Of a stretch of 43,006 nucleotides of DNA, positions 23,902 through 31,258 are shown one piece after another (position 1 is the first letter of the stretch; every line of letters starts with the position of its first letter). The stretch is from CAZFZT01 sp964523675. Lineage in GTDB: Bacteria; Planctomycetota; Phycisphaerae; Phycisphaerales; SM1A02. The position numbers were made by a program, and so were the translations under genes. The notes beneath the pieces are model-generated. The model did no database searches and was not told where the DNA came from. It saw only the letters and a list, made by a program, of their open reading frames with translations. Location: the NCBI GenBank assembly GCA_964523675.1, contig CAZFZT010000020.1, forward strand, positions 1 through 43,006, written 5' to 3'.

Positions 23902-25944
23902 ATGGCCGATTCCAGTCGCACCGTCGATTCACCTGCCGCTCCGCTTGAGGAGACGGCTGAGCCGCCGAGTTCTTCCAGCGGCCGACCTCGAAAGAAGTCC
24001 AGGCAGGCGATGCCGCCGGGCGCGGCTGGGCTTGGGGCAGGGCCGGGCGGCCGCACGATCGGGCCGGTGTCGGATTTGGAGCGGCATCTGCCGGCTGACT
24101 GGTGGCGGACGCTGTTCAACTCGATCTATCTCAAGACGGATGCGGATGTTGTTGAGAACGACGCCAATACCGTGCGCGAGATTGACCTGCTGGTGAAGGC
24201 AGCGGGGCTTGAGCCCAATGACCGCGTGCTTGATCTGTGCTGCGGTCAGGGCAGGCACTCGCTGGAGCTTGCGCGGCGAGGGTTCAAGAACGTCACGGGC
24301 GTTGACCGTTCGCGGTATCTGGTGCGCCTGGCGCGAAAGCGGGCAAAGAGCCGCGGGCTGAGCGTGTCGTTTCACGAGGGCGATGCACGGAAGTTCCGCC
24401 TGCCGGAGTCGTCGTTTCAGTGCGTCGCGCTGATGGGCAACTCGTTTGGGTACTTTGACAGGGAAGAGGATGATGTGGCGGTGCTGATGGCGGTCAAGCG
24501 CGTGCTGCGCTCGGGTGGGACGATCGCGCTTGACCTGACGGACGGCCAGTGGATGCGCGAGAACTTCGAGAAGCGGTCGTGGGAGTGGATCGACGATAAC
24601 CATTTCGTGTGCAGAGAGCGCTCGCTGACTGCTGACAAGTCTCGGCTGGTGTCGCGCGAAGTTGTGGTGCATGCGGAGCGCGGCGTGATTGCTGACCAGT
24701 TCTATGCGGAGCGGCTGTATTCGCGCGAGCAGATTCACGAGCTGCTTGCGCGCGTTGGCTTTGAGCTGATTCGCGATCATGGCGTGCTTGCAGCCGACTC
24801 CGACCGGGGGCAGGACCTCGGCATGATGGCGCACCGGATTTTCACGACTGCGCAGTGCCCGCAGAAACCGACGCCCCCCACAAAGAAGGCAGGGCCTCCA
24901 TTCCCCGAAGTTACGGTGGTGATGGGCGATCCATCGCTGCCAGACACCGTGAAGCGCGGCGGACAGTTCAATCCGGAGGATATGGACACGATCGACCGGT
25001 TGAAGAAGGCGCTGGGTGAGCTTGAGGGATACACGTTCAAGTATCTGAACAATCACGCATCGCTGCTTTCGGAGTTGCGCGAGAGCCCGCCGCAGTTCGT
25101 GCTGAACCTGTGTGATGAGGGATTCAACAACGATGCGTTCCTGGAGCTGCATGTTCCTGCCATTCTGGAGCTCAGGCGTATTCCGTACTCCGGCAGCGGA
25201 CCTGCGTGTCTTGGGTTGTGCTACAACAAGAATCTGGTGCGGGCGATCGCTGCTTCTATAGATGTGCCGGTGCCTTTGGAGACATACTTCGGCCCGGACG
25301 ATCAGGCCGCAACGCTGCCATCAGCGTTCCCCGCGCTGGTGAAGCCGAACTTCGGCGATTCGAGCATCGGCATCACGAAGGATGCGGTGGTGCATACGCC
25401 TGCGCAGCTGGTGGCGTATCTGGAGGAACTGCGTTCGCAGTTGCCCGGTTGCCCGGTGCTGGTGCAGGAGTATTTGACGGGGAATGAATACAGCGTCGGC
25501 ATCGTGGGCAATCTCGGCATGCGCATCCGCGCGCTGCCTGTTCTTGAGGTGGATTACAGCGGGCTTGATGCGGGGCTGCCGCGCATTCTTGGGTATGAAT
25601 CGAAGTGGCTGCCTGATTCGCCGTACTGGAGCCAGATCAAGTACCACGAGGCGCATCTTGATGAGGAGCAGCAGCGGCGGCTGGTGGATCATTCGCTTGC
25701 GCTCTTTGAACGGCTGGGCTGCCGCGATTATGCGCGCTTCGACTATCGCGCGGATGCGCATGGCGAAATCAAGCTGCTGGAGGCGAACCCGAATCCCGGC
25801 TGGTGCTGGGACGGCAAGCTCAACTTCATGGCGGAGTACGCAGGGCTGCGTTACGCTGACTTGCTGCGGCTGATTATCGAAGCGGCGCAGGAGCGCATCG
25901 CGCAGGCGGCGCAGATCACACGGGATGTTGCAACGCAAGCATGA
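23902..25944 (+). CDS. SAM-dependent methyltransferase fused to D-Ala-D-Ala-ligase-like ATP-grasp domain
   Basis: A 680-residue, two-enzyme protein. After a Pro/Ser/Gly-rich leader (1-60), residues about 75-315 form a class I methyltransferase: VLDLCCGQGRHSLELARRG (motif I), GVDRS, FHEGDARKF and VALMGNSFGYF. Residues about 335-680 are an ATP-grasp ligase like D-Ala-D-Ala ligase: NLCDEGFNND; YSGSGPACLGLCYNKNLVRAI; LVKPNFGDSSIGI (ATP-binding Lys and loop); VLVQEYLTGNEYSVGIVGN; and YARFDYRADAHGEIKLLEANPNPGW with the Mg-binding Asp and Glu-x-Asn. It is therefore not a dedicated cell-wall ligase. It may link a carboxyl group to an amine on a methylated substrate (inference). The gene overlaps nothing and is followed after 3 nt by a YacP-like gene. 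ATG 23902 was chosen over 23806. Confidence 0.88.
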   Translation: MADSSRTVDSPAAPLEETAEPPSSSSGRPRKKSRQAMPPGAAGLGAGPGGRTIGPVSDLERHLPADWWRTLFNSIYLKTDADVVENDANTVREIDLLVKAAGLEPNDRVLDLCCGQGRHSLELARRGFKNVTGVDRSRYLVRLARKRAKSRGLSVSFHEGDARKFRLPESSFQCVALMGNSFGYFDREEDDVAVLMAVKRVLRSGGTIALDLTDGQWMRENFEKRSWEWIDDNHFVCRERSLTADKSRLVSREVVVHAERGVIADQFYAERLYSREQIHELLARVGFELIRDHGVLAADSDRGQDLGMMAHRIFTTAQCPQKPTPPTKKAGPPFPEVTVVMGDPSLPDTVKRGGQFNPEDMDTIDRLKKALGELEGYTFKYLNNHASLLSELRESPPQFVLNLCDEGFNNDAFLELHVPAILELRRIPYSGSGPACLGLCYNKNLVRAIAASIDVPVPLETYFGPDDQAATLPSAFPALVKPNFGDSSIGITKDAVVHTPAQLVAYLEELRSQLPGCPVLVQEYLTGNEYSVGIVGNLGMRIRALPVLEVDYSGLDAGLPRILGYESKWLPDSPYWSQIKYHEAHLDEEQQRRLVDHSLALFERLGCRDYARFDYRADAHGEIKLLEANPNPGWCWDGKLNFMAEYAGLRYADLLRLIIEAAQERIAQAAQITRDVATQA

Positions 25945-25947
25945 GTC

Positions 25948-26649
25948 GTGCCGCTCATCATTGATACATTCAATGTTCTGCACACCACTGGCGTATTGCC
26001 GCCGGAGCTGGCTTCGTACTGTGATGTCGATGGGCTGGTGCAACTCTTGATGAGGAGCAGGTACCGCAATGAGCGGATCGAACTTGTTTGCGACGGCTCG
26101 CCTGATCGGCCTGCTGCCAAGGGGGCAGTGGGCGCGGGTGTGATTTCGCCCGGCGAAGCAGCTGGTGAATCGCCGCAGCGCGAGAGCGCGGAGCGGCCGT
26201 CCAATGTGAACATTCGCTACTCCGGCCCGGGGCGCGAGGCGGATGATGTCATCGCGCATCTGCTGCGTCATTCGACCGCGCCGCGCAGTCTGGTCGTGGT
26301 CTCTTCAGATGGAGCCGTGCTTCGCACTTCGCGCAAGCGCAAGTGCCGCACGCTGAGCTCGCAGCAGTTCTTACAGCACCTGACGACGGATCATGCCGCG
26401 ACCGGTACCGGCCTCCCCGCGCCGATCGCCAAGCCGCCCGGCGGTTTGAGTGATGATCAAGTCGAAGCGTGGCTGGAGGTGTTTGATGTCGATGGGGAAG
26501 AGGCGATGAACGTTCAGGAAGAAGCGGGCGGGGATGACAGCGAAACGATCCCGCACGATGAGCAAGCGAAGCGCCCGCCGCAGAACACTGAAAGCGTGCT
26601 GCCTCGAGACATTCTGGAAGAAGCGGAGCGGCTTCTGCGCGATGAATGA
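25948..26649 (+). CDS. NYN-domain (YacP/Rae1-like) putative ribonuclease
   Basis: A 233-residue protein starting with GTG 3 nt after the ATP-grasp fusion stop, so almost certainly in one operon. LIIDTFNVLHTTG (3-15), SGPGREADDVIAHLLRH (about 91-107) and SLVVVSSDGAVLRTSRKRKCR (about 112-132) are the three acidic-site regions of the NYN/PIN-like fold. The YacP family includes Rae1, a ribosome-associated mRNA endonuclease of Bacillus. The C-terminal 90 residues are acidic and low-complexity (EEAGGDDSETIPHDEQ), with a final helix. A Gly/Pro/Ala-rich insertion separates the first two motifs. The specific target is unknown. Confidence 0.8.
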   Translation: MPLIIDTFNVLHTTGVLPPELASYCDVDGLVQLLMRSRYRNERIELVCDGSPDRPAAKGAVGAGVISPGEAAGESPQRESAERPSNVNIRYSGPGREADDVIAHLLRHSTAPRSLVVVSSDGAVLRTSRKRKCRTLSSQQFLQHLTTDHAATGTGLPAPIAKPPGGLSDDQVEAWLEVFDVDGEEAMNVQEEAGGDDSETIPHDEQAKRPPQNTESVLPRDILEEAERLLRDE

Positions 26650-26664
26650 GATGAGAAGGCAGCG

Positions 26665-27630
26665 TTACGGTCGGCTGAGCATTTCGAGCACTTTGCGCGG
26701 GGCCTCGCTGTGGCCGGTGCGGCAACTGAGCCGGGCTGCTTCGCATAGCGCGAGCAGCCGCGCATGGTCTTCGAGCGTATGTGGCGGCTGGGCGGGATCG
26801 AGGTTGTTCATCACGCGGACAAGATGCTCAGCAGCGCGTTCGCCGGGTGAGAGCGTGCGCTTTTCGATGTGCGAATCGACGACATTACCCTGCGGATCGA
26901 GCCACTCGAAGCCGTCATCGTGAATGCGCAGACAGCCGGCGGGACCGAGGATGGTGACGCCTCGGAACCAGGTGCCGGCATCATCGCTGAGTGCGGCGCA
27001 GGCGCAGCGGTTTTCTGCGAAGCGCATGTTCAGCGTGAGGTGCCCATCGAGCCGGGCGAGTGTTTCGGGCGGCGCATCGGTTCTGCTGACATTGGCTGCA
27101 TCAATCGCGATGGGAGAGCCGCACACGCGATCGATGATGTCCATGGCATCGTAAAGGCGGCTGAAGAGACTAAGGGCGTGCGCCGCGCTGGAGCGGAATG
27201 AAAGATTGACCGAGCTGATGTCGCCGAAGTCGGCAAGCACATCCGAGGCGGCCCGATAGCCGGGCGCGCGGCGCATGAGCGGCACGAAGTGTGGCGGGGC
27301 GGTGTCGCCAAGCGCAGTCAGGTCTCCCAGAGACTCCGGCTGGGGCTGACACGTGAACGCAGGCATGGACGCTTCCTGGATCAGGCGCAGCAGGTCGCGG
27401 TCGATGCGTTCGGCCCCGATGAGCCAGACCACATCGCCTTGGCGCGAGGCGATTGCCTGCCGCAGTTCACTGAGCTTGTCGGTGGAAAGCTTTCGCGCAA
27501 GGTCGGCGGCCGTCGCGGTGTCGGATGAACCAACCGAGATGAAGCGCAGCGCAGAATCGGCCGCGGCATCGCAGATGAACTGCTCCTGGCCCGCATCAAC
27601 CCAGGCAATGACTTGCAACGGTTCAGGCAT
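26665..27630 (-). CDS. Gfo/Idh/MocA-like oxidoreductase-related protein
   Basis: A 321-residue protein. It has a Rossmann-like first half (VIAWVDAGQEQF, then a DVVWLIGAE strand) and a second half similar to the Gfo/Idh/MocA substrate domain (ISSVNLSFRSS, WFRGVTILGPAGCLRIHDDGFEWLD, then a LEDHARLLALCEAARLSCRTG C-terminal helix typical of the family). The usual N-terminal GxGxxG dinucleotide loop is missing, and the first strand lacks the expected glycines, so it may be inactive or bind another ligand. ATG 27630 is preferred over 27660 because TACACT lies 10 nt upstream. It converges with the YacP-like gene (15-nt gap). Confidence 0.7.
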   Translation of the reverse strand: MPEPLQVIAWVDAGQEQFICDAAADSALRFISVGSSDTATAADLARKLSTDKLSELRQAIASRQGDVVWLIGAERIDRDLLRLIQEASMPAFTCQPQPESLGDLTALGDTAPPHFVPLMRRAPGYRAASDVLADFGDISSVNLSFRSSAAHALSLFSRLYDAMDIIDRVCGSPIAIDAANVSRTDAPPETLARLDGHLTLNMRFAENRCACAALSDDAGTWFRGVTILGPAGCLRIHDDGFEWLDPQGNVVDSHIEKRTLSPGERAAEHLVRVMNNLDPAQPPHTLEDHARLLALCEAARLSCRTGHSEAPRKVLEMLSRP

Positions 27631-27640
27631 CGTGAGGAGA

Positions 27641-27646
27641 AGTGTA
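27641..27646 (-). promoter_or_regulatory. -10-like hexamer of the Gfo/Idh-like gene
   Basis: TACACT on the minus strand ends 10 nt before ATG 27630. A TTGACT lies only 13 nt further upstream. No Shine-Dalgarno is present. Confidence 0.35.
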
Positions 27647-27687
27647 TCGCAAGCCAACAAGTCAATAAGTCCTATGCGAACCCGCGG

Positions 27688-27759
27688 ACCTGTGAACCTG
27701 TGGACTTGTGGACCTGTGGACCTGTGGACCTGTGGACCTGTGGACCTGTGGACCTATGC
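27688..27759. repeat. Nine-unit octamer array, consensus ACCTGTGG
   Basis: Nine consecutive 8-nt units: five identical central ones, with variants at both ends (ACCTGTGA, ACTTGTGG, ACCTATGC). The array ends 1 nt before the stop of the MacB-type permease and lies just upstream of the Gfo/Idh-like gene. A second array of the same unit and size is at 29564-29635. Confidence 0.9.
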
Positions 27760-27760
27760 C

Positions 27761-29086
27761 CTAATCGTGCCGCAGCGCGACGATTGGATCCTGACGGCTT
27801 GCGATGACGGCTGGATAAATGCCGAAGCCAAGCCCAACGATCGCTGCGACTGCAAAGGAGGCGATGATCGACCATCCTGTAACCTGTGTCTCCAGCGCGA
27901 ACTGCGGGTTGACGAACTCGCGGAACATCGGCAGCCGCAGGATGCGCGGCAGGGTCGGCTCGAGCGCAAGCGAAACGCCGACGCCCGCCGCGATGCCGAG
28001 CAAACCGCCGATGGCGGAAAGCGATCCGGTCTCCACCAGGAACTGCCAGATGATGTGCCGCCGCGTCGCGCCAAGCGCTCGACGAATTCCGATTTCGCGT
28101 GTGCGCTCCGTGACCGAGGCCAGCATGATGTTCATGATCCCGATGCCGCCAATGAGCAGACTGATCGCTGCGACGGAGATGAGCACAATGTTCCACACAA
28201 GTGCGGTGCGCTTGGCCTGCTCAAGCAGCTCCCACGGCACGATCACCTCGACATCGAGCATCTCCGGGTGCGCGACGTTGACGATCTGCCGCACCAGATC
28301 GGCTGTTTGCGTGACTTCCTCCGTGGAATTGGCGGTGATGTAGACCTCGTACAGTTCGATCTCCTCGCCTGAGAAGGAGCCGGCCTGTCTGCGGAGGACG
28401 ACATCACCGAAATCGATTTCCGCGGTCGTAAGAGGAATGTGAATGTCGCGATTGAGATTGCGGCCGACGAGCGCGGAACCGGTCGCGCCGGCAAGACCGA
28501 TCGGACGCAGTACGCCAACCACCCGCAGCACGCGGTCATCGATGCGCAGCACCTTGCCGATTGGATCTTCAAGTGGAAAGAACTCATTGGCAATGTGCGC
28601 TCCGATGACCGCGACAGGCGAGCGCGATTCAAGATCCTGATGCGTGAGATATCTGCCTTGTTGTAAGCGCAGGTTTGCAGCGCGGGCAAGCTCGGGCGTG
28701 GTGCCGAAGGTCTGGCTGGTTGTCCTTCGCGCGCCCCGGGAAACTTCCGAACCAACCGACTTCAGGGGCACGAGATACGCCACATCGGTCATGGAATGCT
28801 CCAGTCGGCGCATATCCAGCCGCGTCAGGCCGTAGGTCAGCAGGAATGATCGCTCCTGTCCAAATGAGGCGGATTCGGGCGGCTTCTGCGAGCGAACGAT
28901 GACGTTGGTTGCGCCCAGGGCTTGAATGTCGCGCAGCGCCGCCTGTTTATTTCCCTCTCCGATTGAAACCATGATGATGACGGCCGCGACGCCGAGAATG
29001 ATGCCCAGGGAAGTGAGCACCGAGCGCAGCTTGTGCAACATCAAGTTGGTAAGGCCAAGCCGGAGTGTTTCGAGAAGGAAGGACAT
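27761..29086 (-). CDS. MacB-type ABC transporter permease (FtsX-like)
   Basis: A 441-residue membrane protein with the standard layout: first helix (about 20-43, SVLTSLGIILGVAAVIIMVSIG); a large periplasmic MacB-type domain (45-305; contains GRYLTHQD, VAVIGAHIANEFF); and three C-terminal FtsX helices with RTREIGIRRALGATRRHIIWQFL. It would form a homodimer with an ATPase partner in a mechanotransmission or export complex. No ATPase or adaptor gene is adjacent, which is unusual; the RND operon 2 kb away is a different system. The stop abuts the octamer array. No clear Shine-Dalgarno precedes the ATG. Confidence 0.9.
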   Translation of the reverse strand: MSFLLETLRLGLTNLMLHKLRSVLTSLGIILGVAAVIIMVSIGEGNKQAALRDIQALGATNVIVRSQKPPESASFGQERSFLLTYGLTRLDMRRLEHSMTDVAYLVPLKSVGSEVSRGARRTTSQTFGTTPELARAANLRLQQGRYLTHQDLESRSPVAVIGAHIANEFFPLEDPIGKVLRIDDRVLRVVGVLRPIGLAGATGSALVGRNLNRDIHIPLTTAEIDFGDVVLRRQAGSFSGEEIELYEVYITANSTEEVTQTADLVRQIVNVAHPEMLDVEVIVPWELLEQAKRTALVWNIVLISVAAISLLIGGIGIMNIMLASVTERTREIGIRRALGATRRHIIWQFLVETGSLSAIGGLLGIAAGVGVSLALEPTLPRILRLPMFREFVNPQFALETQVTGWSIIASFAVAAIVGLGFGIYPAVIASRQDPIVALRHD

Positions 29087-29181
29087 AAGGGCTTCGAGGG
29101 TGACTGGCGGTCTTCGTCGTTTGTTGTAGGCGAGGCAACCCTACGCAAAGCTACCAAATCACGCGCGACCGAACACCAGTT

Positions 29182-29187
29182 TATCCT
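29182..29187 (+). promoter_or_regulatory. -10-like hexamer of the gene at 29194
   Basis: TATCCT ends 6 nt before GTG 29194, with no room for a Shine-Dalgarno. This is consistent with a leaderless transcript. Confidence 0.35.
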
Positions 29188-29193
29188 ATCGCG

Positions 29194-29508
29194 GTGACAC
29201 AGATCGAGATCATTCATGAAGCGGAGATCGAAGGCGGCCGCGGCTGGGAGTATCTCGCGCAGGTGCTTGAGGATGATGGTTCGCTTCACCGGTACCGGCT
29301 GCGGCTGTCGTGGGCGGATTACAATCACTGGTCGGCAGGGGGCGCAGATGCTCCTGCACGAGTCGCCGAGGCGGCGCTTGCATTCGTTTTATCGCTGCGT
29401 CCTTCAACCGGGGTGCCCGACTCCTTCGACGCCTCCATTGCCAGACGCATCTCACGTGATGCGGATGAGGTGATCCCACGCCTGATCCGAGACTCCGGCG
29501 CAATGTGA
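29194..29508 (+). CDS. Small hypothetical protein
   Basis: A 104-residue soluble protein with a GTG start. It has a beta-rich N-terminus (IEIIHEAEIEGGRGWEYLAQVLEDDGSLHRYRLRLSWADYNHW) and a helical, Arg/Asp-rich C-terminus (PDSFDASIARRISRDADEVIPRLI). I recognise no family. Codon choice looks genuine (GC-rich third positions), and a TATCCT hexamer lies 6 nt before the GTG. It is divergent from the MacB-type permease gene and followed by the second octamer array. Confidence 0.65.
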   Translation: MTQIEIIHEAEIEGGRGWEYLAQVLEDDGSLHRYRLRLSWADYNHWSAGGADAPARVAEAALAFVLSLRPSTGVPDSFDASIARRISRDADEVIPRLIRDSGAM

Positions 29509-29563
29509 GGAGCAGTAGTGGAAGGGGTTGCCTCGAAGAACCGGCGCATTCATCGCTCAATGA

Positions 29564-29635
29564 ACCTGTGGACCTGTGGCCCTGTGGACCTGTGGACCTG
29601 TGGACCTGTGGACCTGTGGACCTGTGGACCTGTGG
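29564..29635. repeat. Nine-unit octamer array, consensus ACCTGTGG
   Basis: Nine 8-nt units, all identical except one CCCTGTGG. A partial unit follows, and then TACAAT (29642-29647), so the array occupies the -35 and upstream region of the lpdA promoter. It has the same unit, orientation and copy number as 27688-27759. Confidence 0.9.
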
Positions 29636-29641
29636 ACCGGT

Positions 29642-29647
29642 TACAAT
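29642..29647 (+). promoter_or_regulatory. -10 element upstream of lpdA
   Basis: TACAAT directly follows the octamer array. TGGACC from the array at 29617-29622 would be a weak -35 with 19-nt spacing. Unlike many neighbours, the mRNA would have a leader of about 50 nt with an AGGAG before the GTG. Confidence 0.5.
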
Positions 29648-29703
29648 GCGGGACTTCCCTCTGAACCAACGAACACATCGACTTTCATCATCAGGAGACC
29701 GCT

Positions 29704-31188
29704 GTGCCTGAACAGAACCACTTCGATCTCATCGTCATCGGCGGCGGACCCGGCGGGTACGTCGGCGCGATCCGCGCGGGCCAGCTCGGCCTCAAGGTCG
29801 CCTGCATCGAACGAACCGCGCTGGGCGGCGTGTGCCTCAACTGGGGCTGCATTCCCACCAAAGCGCTGCTTCACAACGCGGAGCTTTATCAGCACGCGAT
29901 CACGCATGGCAAGGACTGGGGCATCGAGATCGATCCCAAGAACGTGAAGGTGAACTGGGAAACCGTCATCGGCCGCAGCCGCAAGCTCCCCGACATGAGC
30001 CAGAAGGGTGTGGCGTTCCTGTTCAAGAAGAACAAGGTCGAGCACATTCAGGGCCACGCGAAGATTCTTTCAGGCAAGTCCGCGCACGGGCCCTGCAAGG
30101 TCGAAGTGTACGAAGCCGATGGCGATTACTACAACGGAACAGGCAAGGGCAAAGCGAAGCAGACGATCACTGCGGACAACGTGCTGATTGCCACGGGCGC
30201 TAAGCCGCGCGAACTGCCGTTTGCGAAGTTCGATGGCGAGACAATTCTCTCATCGACTCATGCAATGAACATGAAGAAGCGGCCAAAGTCGATGATCATC
30301 GTCGGCTCGGGCGCGATCGGGATGGAGTTCGCCTACTTCTACAACGCGTTCGGCACCAAGGTCACCGTCGTCGAAATGGTCGATCGCATTTTGCCTGTTG
30401 AGGATGATGATGTTTCCAAGGCGGCTCTTAAGACGTTCCAGCGGCAGGGCATGGAGTTCCACACCAGCCACACGCTGAAGAGCGTTGAAAAGAAGAAAGG
30501 CGGCGTGAAGGCGACGATCGTCGATGTGGGCGATGAAAAGAAGACGAAAGAACTCGAAGCGGAGGTGCTGCTGCTGGCGATCGGCGTGACCGCGCGCTAC
30601 GACGGCCTCTTTGATGATTCACTTGGGATCAAGATCGAGAAGGGACACATCAAGACCGACTACCGTGATGTTGCAGAGCCGACGTACAAGACTTCTGTTC
30701 CGGGCATCTACGCGATCGGCGATGTGATCGGCCCGCCATGGCTCGCGCACGTGTCGAGTGAAGAAGCCATTGTGTGCGTCGAGAGGATTGCAGGTCATCA
30801 TGCGATCGCGCTCGATTACGACGCCATTCCCGGCTGCACGTACTGCAATCCGCAGATCGCCTCGATCGGCTTGACCGAGAGGGCTGCGAAGGAGAAGGGA
30901 ATCGACTACAAAGTCGGCACGTACCAGCTCAAAGCGCACGGGAAGGCGATGGCAGTCGGCGCGACGGACGGCTTCGTCAAGTTGATCGTCTCCAAGAAGT
31001 ACGGCGAGATCCTCGGCGCGCACATCTTCGGCGAGGATGCGTCGGAACTGATCGCAGAGATTTCACTCGCCAAGCGATTGGAAGCCACGGCTGAGGACAT
31101 CATCTCGACGGTTCACGCCCACCCGACGATGCACGAGGCGGTGCACGAGGCGGCGCTGGCGACGGAAGGCCGGGCGATTCACGCGTGA
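29704..31188 (+). CDS. lpdA: Dihydrolipoyl dehydrogenase (E3)
   Basis: A 494-residue flavoprotein that reoxidises the lipoyl groups of 2-oxoacid dehydrogenase complexes or the glycine cleavage system with NAD. The FAD motif is VIGGGPGGYVGAIRA (11-25), the redox disulfide GGVCLNWGCIPTK has C44 and C49, the NAD motif is IVGSGAIGMEFA (about 201-212), FAD ribityl contact is IYAIGDVIG, and the catalytic His-Glu lies in HAHPTMHEAVHEA near the C-terminus. A Lys/Gly-rich insertion (about 145-158, DYYNGTGKGKAK) is unusual. The GTG start has AGGAG 8 nt upstream. No E1 or E2 genes are adjacent, so the enzyme may serve several complexes. Confidence 0.96.
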   Translation: MPEQNHFDLIVIGGGPGGYVGAIRAGQLGLKVACIERTALGGVCLNWGCIPTKALLHNAELYQHAITHGKDWGIEIDPKNVKVNWETVIGRSRKLPDMSQKGVAFLFKKNKVEHIQGHAKILSGKSAHGPCKVEVYEADGDYYNGTGKGKAKQTITADNVLIATGAKPRELPFAKFDGETILSSTHAMNMKKRPKSMIIVGSGAIGMEFAYFYNAFGTKVTVVEMVDRILPVEDDDVSKAALKTFQRQGMEFHTSHTLKSVEKKKGGVKATIVDVGDEKKTKELEAEVLLLAIGVTARYDGLFDDSLGIKIEKGHIKTDYRDVAEPTYKTSVPGIYAIGDVIGPPWLAHVSSEEAIVCVERIAGHHAIALDYDAIPGCTYCNPQIASIGLTERAAKEKGIDYKVGTYQLKAHGKAMAVGATDGFVKLIVSKKYGEILGAHIFGEDASELIAEISLAKRLEATAEDIISTVHAHPTMHEAVHEAALATEGRAIHA

Positions 31189-31258
31189 GGCCTTGTACGG
31201 CACGCTGAAGATGCGCATGCGCGATGAAACTGAGTTATCGCGCGACGACGAACTGCGT

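Noticed and set aside
23315..23932. Minus-strand open frame with repeated Ser/Arg heptads.
   Set aside because: It overlaps two plus-strand genes and the 21-bp repeat; the heptads are the reverse reading of that repeat.
27688..27759. Possible CRISPR array.
   Set aside because: The repeat unit is 8 bp with no spacers and no cas genes; it is a simple tandem repeat.
29564..29635. TGTGGA in the octamer arrays recalls DnaA boxes (TGTGGATAA).
   Set aside because: The units match only six of nine positions, lack the AT-rich half, and no origin genes are nearby.
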